Shown here in pieces: positions 55,472-64,000 of a stretch of DNA of 64,000 nt. The stretch lies in the NCBI GenBank assembly GCA_900110395.1, contig FODP01000008.1, positions 186,001-250,000 of the forward strand, in the 5' to 3' direction. Under the pieces are notes generated by a model. It searched no databases, had not been told where the DNA came from, and saw nothing but the letters and a program-made list of their open reading frames with translations. The DNA is from Rhodospirillales bacterium URHD0017 (GTDB lineage Bacteria; Pseudomonadota; Alphaproteobacteria; Reyranellales; Reyranellaceae). The stretch's first letter is position 1, and each line of letters starts with the position of its first letter. Position numbers and translations under genes: made by a program.

Positions 55472-56171
55472 TCTTCTTTCCGTCGAAAACCTGTCGGCGG
55501 GCTACGGCCGCGCTGTCGTGCTGTCCGACGTGGCGTTCGCCCTGGGCGAAGGCGAGGCGCTGGCGGTGCTGGGTCGCAACGGCGTCGGCAAGACGACGCT
55601 TCTGGACACGCTGGTCGGCGTCACGCGCCGGTTCGCCGGCTCGATCGCGCTTGGCGGCCGCGAGGTCGGCACGCTGGCTCCCGAGATGCGCGCCGGGCTG
55701 GGCGTGGGCTGGGTGCCGCAGGAGCGCAACATCTTCCGTTCGCTCAGCGTCGAGGAGAACCTCACAGCCGTGGCCCGGCCCGGGCCGTGGACCATCGAGC
55801 GCGTCTTCGGCCTCTTTCCGCGACTGAAAGAGCGTGCCCGGCAGTCCGGCGGCTCACTGTCCGGCGGCGAGCAGCAAATGCTGGCGATCGGCCGGGCGCT
55901 TGCGACCAATCCGCGCCTGCTGCTGCTCGACGAGCCGACCGAGGGACTGGCGCCGATCATCGTGCAGGAACTCCTCGCGGCACTGACGCGCCTGTTGCGC
56001 GAGGAGAAGCTCGCGGCCATCATCGTCGAGCAGCACGCGCAGAAGATCCTGCCGATCACCCAGCGCGCGCTGATCCTGGAGCGCGGTCGCATCGTGCATC
56101 AGAGCGAAAGTGCCGCGCTGCTCGCCGATCCGGCACCGCTCGAACGCTTCCTCGGAGTCACCGGCCGGTAA
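55464..56171 (+). CDS. LivF-type ABC transporter ATPase (system 1)
   Basis: 235 residues. Walker A GRNGVGKTTLLDTL, GVGWVPQERNIFRSLSVEENL (LivF-type), signature GGSLSGGEQQMLAIGRAL, Walker B LLLLDEPTEGLAP, and VEQHAQKIL. It overlaps the LivG gene by 8 bases and closes the first transporter operon. Only 5 bases after its stop lies the 24-bp palindrome. Confidence 0.93.
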   Translation: MADLLSVENLSAGYGRAVVLSDVAFALGEGEALAVLGRNGVGKTTLLDTLVGVTRRFAGSIALGGREVGTLAPEMRAGLGVGWVPQERNIFRSLSVEENLTAVARPGPWTIERVFGLFPRLKERARQSGGSLSGGEQQMLAIGRALATNPRLLLLDEPTEGLAPIIVQELLAALTRLLREEKLAAIIVEQHAQKILPITQRALILERGRIVHQSESAALLADPAPLERFLGVTGR

Positions 56172-56176
56172 CGATC

Positions 56177-56200
56177 TTCGAAAGTTTCGAAACTTTCGAA
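56177..56200. promoter_or_regulatory. 24-bp perfect palindrome between the two LIV systems
   Basis: Each half is TTCGAAAGTTTC, and the second half is its exact reverse complement, so TTCGAA occurs three times with 9-base spacing. It lies 87 bases before the second receptor gene and 6 bases after the livF-type stop. A two-fold symmetric protein site (operator for system 2) is the simplest reading. It is AT-richer than its surroundings and unlike the GC-rich repeats elsewhere. Confidence 0.65.
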
Positions 56201-56286
56201 AAAGCGTTTACAGCACGCCGGCGCTGTCCCAACATCCGGACAACGGTGCTCGACACAATGACGCGCCGGGGTGTGTGGAGGGAACA

Positions 56287-57507
56287 ATGAATCATCGGAT
56301 GGGTGCGTGGCGCCGTCGCCACGTGTTGGGAGGATTTGTCGGGCTGGCGGCGCTCGGTGCGCCGGCGATCGTGCGGGCGGCGCCGTCGGGCGCACCGGTG
56401 AGGGTCGGCGGCACGCTGTCGCTGACGGGCTTCCTCGCCCAGACCGCCATCATCCACAAGATCGCCGCCGAGATCATGGTGGAGGACATCAACAGCCGGA
56501 ACGGCTTCATCGGCCGGCCGGTCGAGTACATCATGCTCGACGACCAGTCCAAGCCCGACGTGGCGCGCAGCCTCTACGAGAAGCTGATCACCGTCGACAA
56601 GGTCGACCTGATCATGGGCCCCTACGCCACCGCGCCAATCCTGGCGGCGATGGGCGTCGCCCAGCGCTACGGCAAGGTGATGATCCAGAGCAGCATGGGC
56701 ATTCCCCACCTGCAGACCTACGACATGGCGTTCCCTGCGACGCCGTTCGGGCCGGAGCCGGACAAGACCTATCCCAACGTCATCCTCGATGCGATGGCGA
56801 GCCTGCCGACACCGCCCAAGAGCATGGTGATCGTCACCAGCAAGTTCCCGTCGGCGCAGTTCATGGCCAAGGGCATGCGCCTCGAGGCCGAGAAGCGCGG
56901 CGTGAAGGTGCCGCTCTATCTCGAATACGAAGCGGGCAATCGCGACTTCGGCGCCATCGCCGCGCGTGTGAAGGAAGCCAATGCCGACTTCCTGTGGGTC
57001 GGCTCACTCGGGCTCGAGAGCAACCAGCTTCTCGAGGCGCTGCGCAAGCTCGACTACACGCCCAAGACCAGCTTCCACCTCTATCCCGCGCCCGGCCCGC
57101 TGGCGTTGTCGCCGGACGGCAACCTCGTCTGGTGCTCGACCTTCCTCGAGCCCGACGAGCCGTTCATGAGCCGCCCCGGCATGAAGAAGATCGCCGAGCT
57201 CTACAAGGAGCGCGCCACCAAGGCTAACCTGCCCTATGCCATCATCGACGCGCAGGCCGCCGGCATGGTCGCCGCCTGGCAGATCCTCGAGGCCGGCGTG
57301 AATGGCGCCAAGAGCCTGGAGGACAAGCAGATCGCCGCGTGGCTGAAGAAGAACGTCGTCACCACGGTCTACGGGCCGACCAAGTTCGATGGTCTCTACA
57401 ATCACGGCGAACCGGCGCAGCTCATCCGCCAGGTGCAGGACAAGAAGTGGAAAGTGGTCTGGCCGAAGCAGTTCGTCGCGCCGGGAGTGAAGCTCATTGC
57501 GACCTGA
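56287..57507 (+). CDS. ABC transporter substrate-binding protein (system 2)
   Basis: 406 residues. Twin-arginine-like signal WRRRHVLGGFVGLAALGAPAIVRA, then VRVGGTLSLTGFLAQTAIIHKIAAEIMVEDINSRNGFIGRPVEYIMLDDQS, a LIV-type receptor opening. Ribosome site TGGAGGGAACA. The lengthy family branch with Tat-type signals often serves amides or aromatic acids rather than leucine; this is inference. First gene of the second system. Confidence 0.9.
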   Translation: MNHRMGAWRRRHVLGGFVGLAALGAPAIVRAAPSGAPVRVGGTLSLTGFLAQTAIIHKIAAEIMVEDINSRNGFIGRPVEYIMLDDQSKPDVARSLYEKLITVDKVDLIMGPYATAPILAAMGVAQRYGKVMIQSSMGIPHLQTYDMAFPATPFGPEPDKTYPNVILDAMASLPTPPKSMVIVTSKFPSAQFMAKGMRLEAEKRGVKVPLYLEYEAGNRDFGAIAARVKEANADFLWVGSLGLESNQLLEALRKLDYTPKTSFHLYPAPGPLALSPDGNLVWCSTFLEPDEPFMSRPGMKKIAELYKERATKANLPYAIIDAQAAGMVAAWQILEAGVNGAKSLEDKQIAAWLKKNVVTTVYGPTKFDGLYNHGEPAQLIRQVQDKKWKVVWPKQFVAPGVKLIAT

Positions 57508-57517
57508 GCCTGCCCTT

Positions 57518-57643
57518 CCTCCCCACGCTTCGCGTGGGGAGGTGTCCGCGCAGCGGGCGGAGGGGTCATGGGCATCAGTACTGGCGTTCATGACCCCTCC
57601 GTCGCCGTATGACGGGGCCACCTCCCCAGCTTCGCTGGGGAGG
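57518..57643. repeat. Paired CCTCCCCA hairpins between receptor and permease of system 2
   Basis: CCTCCCCACGC-TTC-GCGTGGGGAGG at 57518-57542 and CCTCCCCAGC-TTC-GCTGGGGAGG at 57621-57643, with an inverted AGGGGTCATG / CATGACCCCT pair between. The layout mirrors the element at 52751-52837 in system 1 but with a different sequence. Likely a dispersed repeat tolerated or used as an attenuator. Confidence 0.85.
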
Positions 57644-57651
57644 AAATAGGT

Positions 57652-58503
57652 ATGCCGTCCGGAACACTCCTCGGCCAGGCTCTCATCTCCGGCGTCCTGG
57701 CAGGCGGCATGTATGGCCTGCTGGCGCTCGGCCTCAGCCTGAGCTGGGGCCTGCTGCGGCTGGTCAATCTCAGCCACTTCGCGCTCGCCTTCCTTGCCGC
57801 CTACCTGACCTACGAGCTCGGCACGACCTATCACGTGGCGCCGTGGTGGGCGGCGGCGATGGTCGTGCCGGTGATGTTAATGATCGGCTTGGCGCAGCAT
57901 TGGCTGTTCGACCGCTTCAAGGTGAACGAGCTTGCCTCGCTGCTGATCACCTTCAGCTTCGCCGTCATCCTCGAGGTCGCCATCCAGCTCTACTGGACCG
58001 CCGACTATCGCCGCTTCGAAACGCACTACTCGACCATGTCGATCAAGGTCGGCGCGTTCTACATCCCGGTGCTCGAGCTCGCGCTCTGCATGGTGGCGGG
58101 CGTGCTGGCCTGGGGAACCTGGCTGTGGCTGCGCAAGACCTATGTCGGCAAGGCCCTGCGCGCCGCCGCCGAAGACGCCGACATCGCCGCGGCCTACGGC
58201 GTCGACCACAAGAAGCTCGCTTATCTGCTGTCGGGCATGGGTGCCGCCTATGCCGCCATAGCCGGCACCTTCATCGCGCTGATCGCCACGCTGGCGCCGG
58301 CGCAGATCTGGGCCTGGCTCGGCGTGGTGTTCGCCGTCGTCATCATCGGCCGGCTCGGCAATCCACTGGGCGCGTTGCTGGCCGGCATGCTGATCGGCGC
58401 CTCGGAATCGATCGCCATGGCGATCTTCGCACCGGCCTGGGCGCCGGTCGTGTCCTTCTCGGTACTGATCGCCATCCTGCTGTGGGATCCGGAATGGCTG
58501 TGA
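57652..58503 (+). CDS. LivH-type ABC transporter permease (system 2)
   Basis: 283 residues, about eight membrane helices. GVLAGGMYGLLALGLSLSWGLLRLVNLSHFALAFLAAY is the LivH opening, and RAAAEDADIAAAYGVDHKK is the coupling loop. Its stop overlaps the start of the fused gene. The last helix ends with LLWDPEWL. Confidence 0.92.
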   Translation: MPSGTLLGQALISGVLAGGMYGLLALGLSLSWGLLRLVNLSHFALAFLAAYLTYELGTTYHVAPWWAAAMVVPVMLMIGLAQHWLFDRFKVNELASLLITFSFAVILEVAIQLYWTADYRRFETHYSTMSIKVGAFYIPVLELALCMVAGVLAWGTWLWLRKTYVGKALRAAAEDADIAAAYGVDHKKLAYLLSGMGAAYAAIAGTFIALIATLAPAQIWAWLGVVFAVVIIGRLGNPLGALLAGMLIGASESIAMAIFAPAWAPVVSFSVLIAILLWDPEWL

Positions 58504-60248
58504 ACGCCGCCCGCGATCTGCCCAAGGCGGCCGCTGCGGCCGCCATCGTCGCGCTCGCCTTCCTGCCGATGGCGAAGATGCCGGCGTTCTACGAGTCGTT
58601 CATCTATCTCATCTTCTTCTGGGTCTCGCTGTCGACGAGCTGGGCTCTGCTGAGCGGCTTCGCCGGCTACTTCAGCCTGGGCCACGCCGCCTTCTTCGGC
58701 GTCGGCGTCTACACGACCGCAGCGCTCACCACCCAGTTCGGCGTGCCATTCCTCGTCACCGTGCCGATCGCGGCTCTGTTGGCGGCCTTGCTGGCCGCCG
58801 GCATCGGCGCCGTGGTGTTCCGCCTGCGCCGGCTGCGCGGCGAGCTGTTCGCGCTGCTCACCCTCGCTGTGACCTTCGTCATCGCCACCATCATCCTCAA
58901 TACACCGATCGATGGCGGTGGCGGCGTCTTCATGAGCGCCGTGCCGCTGCCCGCTCTGATGTCGACGCCGACCGGCACGATCTACATCCTGGGCTTCGCC
59001 ATGTGCGTGCTCACCCTCGCCACGGCATGGTGGGTCGTGCACTCGCGCCTCGGCCTCGGCCTGTTCGCCATCCATGACGACGAGGATGTCGCCGAGGCCA
59101 AAGGCGTGCCGACCTTCCGCTACAAGATCGCAGCCTTCGCGCTGTCGGCCGCCATTGCCGGCGCGGTGGGCGGCATCCATGCCATGTATGTCGGGTTCAT
59201 CACCGTGGCCGGCACCTTCGAGCTTACCGTGGGTCTCTATGTCGTGCTGATGAGCGTGCTGGGTGGGGCGCGCCACTGGCTGGGGCCGGCGATCGGCGCC
59301 ACTGCCATCACCGCCTTGCTCTACGCCTTCATCAGCGGCGGCGAGGCGATCATGGGTCGCGCCATCGTCGGCCTGATCTTGATTGCCGCCATTCTGTGGC
59401 TGCCCGATGGTGTCATTCCCGCCTTTCAGGCCTGGTTGAAGCGTCGTCGAGTGGCGCCCGTGGCGACACGAGCTGAAGTGGCCCCGGTCGTCCCGACTAC
59501 TGCACCGCAGATCAGCGAACACTCGATCCTGCAGGTGAGGGGCGTGACCAAGCGCTTCGGCGGCCTGCAGGCGCTGGCCGGTGTCGATCTCGACGTGCAC
59601 GAGGGCGAAATCTTCGGCCTGGTCGGGCCCAACGGCTCGGGCAAGACGACGCTGATCAACGTCATCTCGGGATTCTATCCGCTGAGCAGCGGCACCATCA
59701 CGCTCGATGGCGCGGAGATCGGCCGCGATCCGGCGCATGAGATCGCCCGCCGCGGCGTGGCGCGCACCTATCAGATCCCGCGGCCGTTCGCCAACATGAC
59801 GGTGCTCGACAACGTGGCGCTGTGCGCCACCTTCGGCGGACCGGTGCGCTCCAAGGCCGAGATCCGCGACGAGGCGCGGCACTGGATCGGCTTCACCGGT
59901 CTCGGCGGCAAGGAGGACGTGCTGCCGGCCGGCCTGAACCTGCACGAGCGCAAGTTCCTCGAGCTGGCGCGGGCGCTCGCCGCACGGCCCAAGCTCCTGC
60001 TGCTCGACGAGGTGCTGTCGGGCCTCAACCCGACCGAGATCGACAATGCCATCCGCCTGGTCCGCGCGATCCGCGCCCAGGGCGCCACCATCGTGTTCGT
60101 CGAGCACCTGATGCGCGCGGTCGTAGAGCTGTCCGACCGGGTCGCCGTCCTGAATGAGGGCAAGCTCTTCGCGCTCGGCAAGCCGCGCGAAGTCATGCGC
60201 GATCCGCGCGTCGTCAGCATCTACCTGGGCAAAGCCTATGCTGCTTGA
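58494..60248 (+). CDS. Fused LivM-type permease and LivG-type ATPase (system 2)
   Basis: 584 residues in one frame. Residues 1-~310 are a LivM permease (ALLSGFAGYFSLGHAAFFGVGVY, HDDEDVAEAKGVPTFRYK). A Pro/Ala/Val linker (RRRVAPVATRAEVAPVVPTT) leads to a LivG ATPase from ~345: Walker A GPNGSGKTTLIN, RRGVARTYQIPRPFANMTVLDNV, LNLHERKFLELARAL in place of the LSGGQ, Walker B LLLLDEVLSGLNP and FVEHLMRAV. ATG 58494 or GTG 58500. The fusion fixes a 1:1 ratio of the two parts. It overlaps the next ATPase by 11 bases. Confidence 0.92.
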   Translation: MAVNAARDLPKAAAAAAIVALAFLPMAKMPAFYESFIYLIFFWVSLSTSWALLSGFAGYFSLGHAAFFGVGVYTTAALTTQFGVPFLVTVPIAALLAALLAAGIGAVVFRLRRLRGELFALLTLAVTFVIATIILNTPIDGGGGVFMSAVPLPALMSTPTGTIYILGFAMCVLTLATAWWVVHSRLGLGLFAIHDDEDVAEAKGVPTFRYKIAAFALSAAIAGAVGGIHAMYVGFITVAGTFELTVGLYVVLMSVLGGARHWLGPAIGATAITALLYAFISGGEAIMGRAIVGLILIAAILWLPDGVIPAFQAWLKRRRVAPVATRAEVAPVVPTTAPQISEHSILQVRGVTKRFGGLQALAGVDLDVHEGEIFGLVGPNGSGKTTLINVISGFYPLSSGTITLDGAEIGRDPAHEIARRGVARTYQIPRPFANMTVLDNVALCATFGGPVRSKAEIRDEARHWIGFTGLGGKEDVLPAGLNLHERKFLELARALAARPKLLLLDEVLSGLNPTEIDNAIRLVRAIRAQGATIVFVEHLMRAVVELSDRVAVLNEGKLFALGKPREVMRDPRVVSIYLGKAYAA

Positions 60249-60945
60249 AGCCCGCAACCTCCATATCGGCTACGGCGACGCCACCGCGATCTGGGACGTC
60301 TCGCTCGACGTCGATGCCGGTGAAATCGTGTCGGTGATCGGCCCCAACGGCGCGGGCAAGACCACCCTGATCAACGCCATGGCGGGTCTGTTGCGTTGCC
60401 GCAAGGGTGAGCTGCGCTTCGACGGCACCGACATGACATCGGTGCGCGCCCACGGCTATTGCGGCCACGGCATCGCACTGGTTCCCGAAGGCCGGCGACT
60501 CTTCGCCAAGATGTCGGTCGAGGAGAACCTCGAGCTCGGCTGCTATCTCGCGGCGGCGCGCGTCCATCGCCAGCAATCGCTCGACCGCGTCTATGGCCTG
60601 TTCCCCATCCTGCGCGAAAAGCGTAACCAGCCCGCCGGCGAGCTGTCGGGCGGCCAGCAGCAGATGGTGGCGATCGGCCGGGCCCTGATGGCGCGGCCGC
60701 GCATCGTCCTGTTCGACGAGCCGTCGCTTGGCCTGGCGCCGACCATCGTCGACGACATGTTCGACATCATCGCCCGCGTGCGCCAGGACGGCGCCGCCGT
60801 GCTGCTCGTCGAGCAGAACGTCCTGAAGGCGCTCGACGTCGCCGACCGTGCCTATGTGCTGGAGCAGGGGCGCATCGTCAGCACCGGCCTGCCGGCCGAC
60901 CTTCTGCAGCAACCCCACATCCGCGAAGCCTATCTCGGCGTTTGA
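60238..60945 (+). CDS. LivF-type ABC transporter ATPase (system 2)
   Basis: 235 residues. Walker A GPNGAGKTTLINAM, GIALVPEGRRLFAKMSVEENLELG, signature GELSGGQQQMVAIGRALM, Walker B IVLFDEPSLGLAP and VEQNVLKALDVA. It completes the second transporter: receptor, permease, fused permease-ATPase and this ATPase. The GntR gene starts 7 bases after its stop and is thus probably in the same transcript. Confidence 0.93.
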   Translation: MLLEARNLHIGYGDATAIWDVSLDVDAGEIVSVIGPNGAGKTTLINAMAGLLRCRKGELRFDGTDMTSVRAHGYCGHGIALVPEGRRLFAKMSVEENLELGCYLAAARVHRQQSLDRVYGLFPILREKRNQPAGELSGGQQQMVAIGRALMARPRIVLFDEPSLGLAPTIVDDMFDIIARVRQDGAAVLLVEQNVLKALDVADRAYVLEQGRIVSTGLPADLLQQPHIREAYLGV

Positions 60946-60952
60946 GGACACC

Positions 60953-61720
60953 ATGGCCAAGATCCTGAAGATGCCCGACCTCACCGACCGCGCCGCCGCC
61001 ACGACGGCGCCGCAAGACGTGCTGGCCGAGGATGCCGCGACCTTCGACGTGCTGCGCCGCATGCGCGAGGACATCCTGTGCTGCGTGCTGAAGCCCGACC
61101 AGCGCCTGCGCTTCGGCGAGCTGCGCCAGCGCTACGACACCTCGGTCGGCACCCTGCGCGAGGCGCTGTCGCACCTGGTCTCGGAAGGCCTGGCGCGAAC
61201 CGAGGCCGGCCGCGGCTTCAGCGTGGCGCCGATTTCGTTGGCCGATTTCCTCGATCTTTCCGAGCTGCGCGTTTATCTCGAGACGCGGACGCTTGCCGAC
61301 GCGATCCGCCACGGCACCGACGCCTGGGAAGCCGAGATCGTCAGCTCCCACTTCCTGCTGAGCAAGCTGGCACCGCCCAAGACTGACGACGCGGTCAGCG
61401 TCAAGCGTGAGTGGGGCAAGCGGCACAAGCGCTTCCACGATTCCCTGGTGGCGACCTGTACGTCGCCGTGGTCGCTGCATTTCCGCAGCGAGCTGTTCGA
61501 CCAGGCGCGACGCTATCACTGGCTCACCATGATCCACGCCCGCTCGCGGCGGCGGAACGAGCACCTGGATCTGCGCGACGCGGTCCTGGCGCGCAACGTC
61601 GACCTCTCCTGCGCCCTGATCGAGAAGCACATCCGCACCACGGTCGAGCAGGCGGCGTCGGAAGTGCCGGGCCTGACGATGGACGGCGGTGCGCGCGTCA
61701 CCCGGCGGAGGAAGGCATGA
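60953..61720 (+). CDS. GntR-family (FCD/FadR-like) transcriptional regulator
   Basis: 255 residues. Winged helix: MREDILCCVLKPDQRLRFGELRQRYDTSVGTLREALSHLVSEGLARTEAGRGFSVAPIS. The C-terminal helical effector domain follows (LRVYLETRTLADAIRHG, KRHKRFHDSLVATC, DLRDAVLARNVDLSCALIEKHIRTTVEQ), with the FCD-type Asp/His metal positions. RBS GAGGACACC. It is the obvious candidate to control transporter system 2, perhaps through the palindrome at 56177-56200. That link is inference. Confidence 0.92.
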   Translation: MAKILKMPDLTDRAAATTAPQDVLAEDAATFDVLRRMREDILCCVLKPDQRLRFGELRQRYDTSVGTLREALSHLVSEGLARTEAGRGFSVAPISLADFLDLSELRVYLETRTLADAIRHGTDAWEAEIVSSHFLLSKLAPPKTDDAVSVKREWGKRHKRFHDSLVATCTSPWSLHFRSELFDQARRYHWLTMIHARSRRRNEHLDLRDAVLARNVDLSCALIEKHIRTTVEQAASEVPGLTMDGGARVTRRRKA

Positions 61721-61748
61721 AGCTCTTTGCGTCATGCGCTTTGGGACT

Positions 61749-61770
61749 GCGGGCCTCTGGCCCGCTCATG
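61749..61770. repeat. Palindromic repeat, family A copy 3 (partial)
   Basis: GCGGGCC-TCT-GGCCCGC followed by CTCATG, the same core and following bases as at 9745-9826 and 20739-20792, but only one half of the element. It abuts the broken 5' end of the Bug-receptor remnant, so it marks or caused the junction. Confidence 0.75.
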
Positions 61771-61772
61771 AG

Positions 61773-61985
61773 GCAGGTTTCACTGCGCCGGCCGGCCTGC
61801 CGCCGGCGCTGCGCGATCGTCTGTACGAGGCGCTTCGCCAGGCGATGGCTCGGCCGGAGATCAAAGGCAAGCTCGAGGAATTGGGCAACGACACGCGGGT
61901 CAGCACACCGAGTGAATTCCGCGCCCGCGTCGAGCAGGACATGGCGCGCTGGCGGCCGCTCGCCCATGTCGTCAACCAGTCGTAA
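61773..61985 (+). pseudogene. C-terminal remnant of a Bug-family receptor
   Basis: The frame reads GFTAPAGLPPALRDRLYEALRQAMARPEIKGKLEELGNDTRVSTPSEFRARVEQDMARWRPLAHVV, which is the conserved end of TctC/Bug receptors (APAGxPPxLxxRLxxALxxAL, PEEFxxxIxxExARW). The first ~250 residues are absent and no signal peptide precedes it. An in-frame ATG upstream lies in the repeat. It is a dead fragment. Confidence 0.82.
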
Positions 61986-62010
61986 AGTGCGCGCAGTACG
62001 GAGAATATCA

Positions 62011-64000
62011 TGAGCAAGTACGGTATCGGTCAGCCAGTCCTGCGTTTTGAGGATCCGCGCCTGCTGCGCGGCCAGGGCCGCTACATCAACGACGTCAATC
62101 TGCCCGGCCAGGCCTACGCGGTGTTCGTGCGCTCGCCGCATGCCCACGCCAAGATCCGCGCGATCGACGTGGAAGAGGCGAGGAAAGCGCCGGGTGTCGC
62201 CGCCGTCCTGACCGGCCACGACGTGGTGGCTGACGGCCTCGGCATGCCCAAGGCCAACATGCCGCGTAAGCGGCCCGACGGTAAGCCGATGTACGCGCCG
62301 CAGCGTCCGCCGCTGGTGACCGACCGCGTGCGCTATGTCGGCGATCCGGTGGTGATGGTGGTCGCCGATACGCTGGCCGAGGCCAAGGATGCGGCCGAAC
62401 TGGTCAACATCGACTACGAGGCGATCCCGTCGGTCACCAGCACCGAGGACACGGTGAAGCCCGGTGCGCCCGCGGTGTGGGACGACTGCCCGGACAACAT
62501 TTCCAACAACGTCGAGCGCGGCAACAAGGCCGCCACCGACGAGGCAATCAAGGGCGCGGCCAAGGTCATCAAGCGGCGCTACGTGATCACCCGCGTGCAT
62601 GCGCAGTACATGGAGCCGCGCGGCACGCTTGGCGTCTACGACCAGGGTGAGGATCGCCTGATCCTCTACGCCGACGTCCAGTATCCCCATCGTGTGCGCA
62701 ACATGCTGGCGCAGAACGTCTTCAAGGTGCCCGAGAGCAAGATGCGGGTGATCGCCCAGGACGTCGGCGGCGGCTTCGGCACCAAGGGCTGGCAGTATGT
62801 CGAGCACCGCCTGACCCTGTGGGCGGCGCGCAAGCTCCTGCGTCCGGTGAAATGGACCTGCGAACGCAGTGAAGCGGTGATGGCCGACGAGCATGGCCGC
62901 GACAATATCGGCGAGATCGAGCTCGCCCTCGACAAGGACAACAAGTTCGTCGCGCTGCGTCTCAACATGCTGGCCAACATCGGCGCCTATGTCGGCTCCG
63001 ACCGCAACCTCTTGTCGCCGTTCGGCATGATCGGCACGGTGCTGGGCGTCTACTCGATCCCCAAGGCCTACATCAATGTCGTGGGCGTACTGTCGAACAC
63101 CAATCCGACAGCGCCTTATCGCGGCGCGGGGCGGCCGGAGGCGATCTACCTGATCGAGCGGCTGATCGACGATGCGGCGCGCGAGCTCGGCGTCGACCGC
63201 GTCGAACTGCGGCGCAAGAACATGCTGCCGGAATCGGCGCTGCCTTATCAAAGCCCGGTCGGGCCCTTCTACGACTGCGGCGAGTTCGAGAAGAACATGG
63301 ACATGGCCATGAAGATGGCCGACGTCGCGGGCTTTGCGGCGCGCCAGGCGGAGTCGAAGAAGCGCGGCCGGCTGCGCGGGCTCGGCATCGTCAATGCCAT
63401 CGAACAGGCGGCGGGCACGGCGCAGCCGGAGTATGCCGAGATCCGCTTCAATCCCAGCGGTACGGCTGCCCTGCTGATGGGTACCAAGAACCAGGGGCAG
63501 GGCCACGAGACCATGTTCAAGCAGATCCTGCACGAGCGGCTCGGCATCGATCCCAAGGACGTGCAATACATCGACGGCGACACCGATCGCGTGGCCTTCG
63601 GCATGGGCACGAACGGCTCGCGCTCGACGGTGCTGGGCGGCTCGGCCCTGTTCATGGCCGCCGGCAAGGTGATCGACAAGGGCAAGAAGCTCGCCGGTCA
63701 GCTGCTCGAGGCAGGCGAGCAGGACATCGAGTTCACGGAAGGCAACTTCACCGTCAAGGGCACGGACAAGAGCGTGTCGTTGAAGCAGGTGGCGATGGCG
63801 GCGTTCAATCCGACCAAGTGGCCAAAAGGAGGCTTCGAGGGCGGGCTGTACGAGAACGCCACCTACCTCGGCCAGAAGGATACCTTCCCCAACGGCTGCC
63901 ATATCTGCGAGGTCGAGGTCGATCCCGAGACCGGCGACGTCACGCCCGACCGCTACTTCGTGGTCGACGATGTCGGCACGGTGATGAACCCGATCGGGCT
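62011..64000 (+). CDS. Molybdenum hydroxylase large subunit (CoxL/CutL-like, form II), 3' end outside window
   Basis: At least 663 residues. The opening GIGQPVLRFEDPRLLRGQGRYINDV and VFVRSPHAHAKIRAIDVEEA are typical of the xanthine dehydrogenase/CO dehydrogenase large subunit; GGGFGTKGWQYVEHRL, the active-site loop PYRGAGRPEAIYLIERLID, QGQGHETMFKQIL and GSRSTVLGGSALFMAA bind the Mo-cytosine-dinucleotide cofactor. The loop lacks the Cys of true CO dehydrogenase (AYRCSFR), so an aldehyde or N-heterocycle oxidase is more likely. RBS GGAG six bases upstream. Medium and small subunits would lie to the right. Confidence 0.92.

Noticed and set aside
51551..57507. One transporter with two receptors
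   Set aside because: Each receptor is followed by its own full set of permease and ATPase genes, so these are two complete systems.
62011..64000. True aerobic CO dehydrogenase (coxL form I)
   Set aside because: The active-site loop is PYRGAGR, not the AYRCSFR type that defines CO-oxidising enzymes.

Overview
The window is high-GC DNA with the gene content of an alphaproteobacterium. The evidence is an xseB-ispA-dxs/tlyA neighbourhood, Bug-type and LIV-type solute receptors in number, hutHU, CoA-thioester catabolism, and several families of short intergenic palindromes. A Rhodospirillales or Bradyrhizobium/Reyranella-like soil organism is my best guess, from style rather than any marker gene. 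There is no rRNA gene, no complete tRNA gene and no CRISPR array.

Layout. 1-5000: end of a beta-helix surface protein, a DUF465 microprotein, a proline-rich membrane protein, an acyl-CoA ligase with a histone-H1-like tail, and a membrane protein. 5076-8707: hutH-hutU plus a lipoprotein. 8721-13041: Bug receptor, flavin monooxygenase, and outer-membrane or secreted proteins. 13120-25330: CoA metabolism (propionyl-CoA synthetase, two hydroxyacyl-CoA dehydrogenase proteins, acyl-CoA dehydrogenase, thiolase, fumarylacetoacetase-family enzyme), with palindromic repeats in the gaps. 25331-34862: small exported proteins, a GyrI-like protein behind a palindromic operator, a LigT-like protein, an Xre/RES toxin-antitoxin pair abutting a truncated efflux adaptor gene, MarR, DUF2092, a Gly/Gln repeat protein, patatin and a MetA-like transporter.

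35000-40554 is a decayed mobile island. It holds a transposase fragment and a minus-strand cluster of small envelope-type genes ending in a superinfection-immunity protein. Nearly every gene in that cluster is preceded by the same folded RNA leader: one or two hairpins, then GATAGGAG. The island also has small regulator-like genes, a 3' half of a tRNA-Glu (attachment-site scar) and a DUF3987 gene killed by an amber codon. The leader modules show compensatory base changes and are the most unusual thing here. I infer a superinfection-exclusion or envelope-modification cassette from a prophage.

40523-51414 is core: thioesterase, IclR, xseB-ispA-dxs, 1-Cys peroxiredoxin, SDR, VOC, tlyA, an RsmC-like methyltransferase, alcohol dehydrogenase and pobA. 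51551-61720 holds two adjacent branched-chain-amino-acid-type ABC uptake systems, the second with a fused permease-ATPase and followed by a GntR regulator. A 24-bp perfect palindrome lies between the two systems. The window ends in a Bug-receptor remnant and a partial molybdenum hydroxylase large subunit of the CoxL-like form II type. Hut, pobA, the LIV and Bug receptors and the CoA enzymes together describe a scavenger of amino acids, aromatics and carboxylates.
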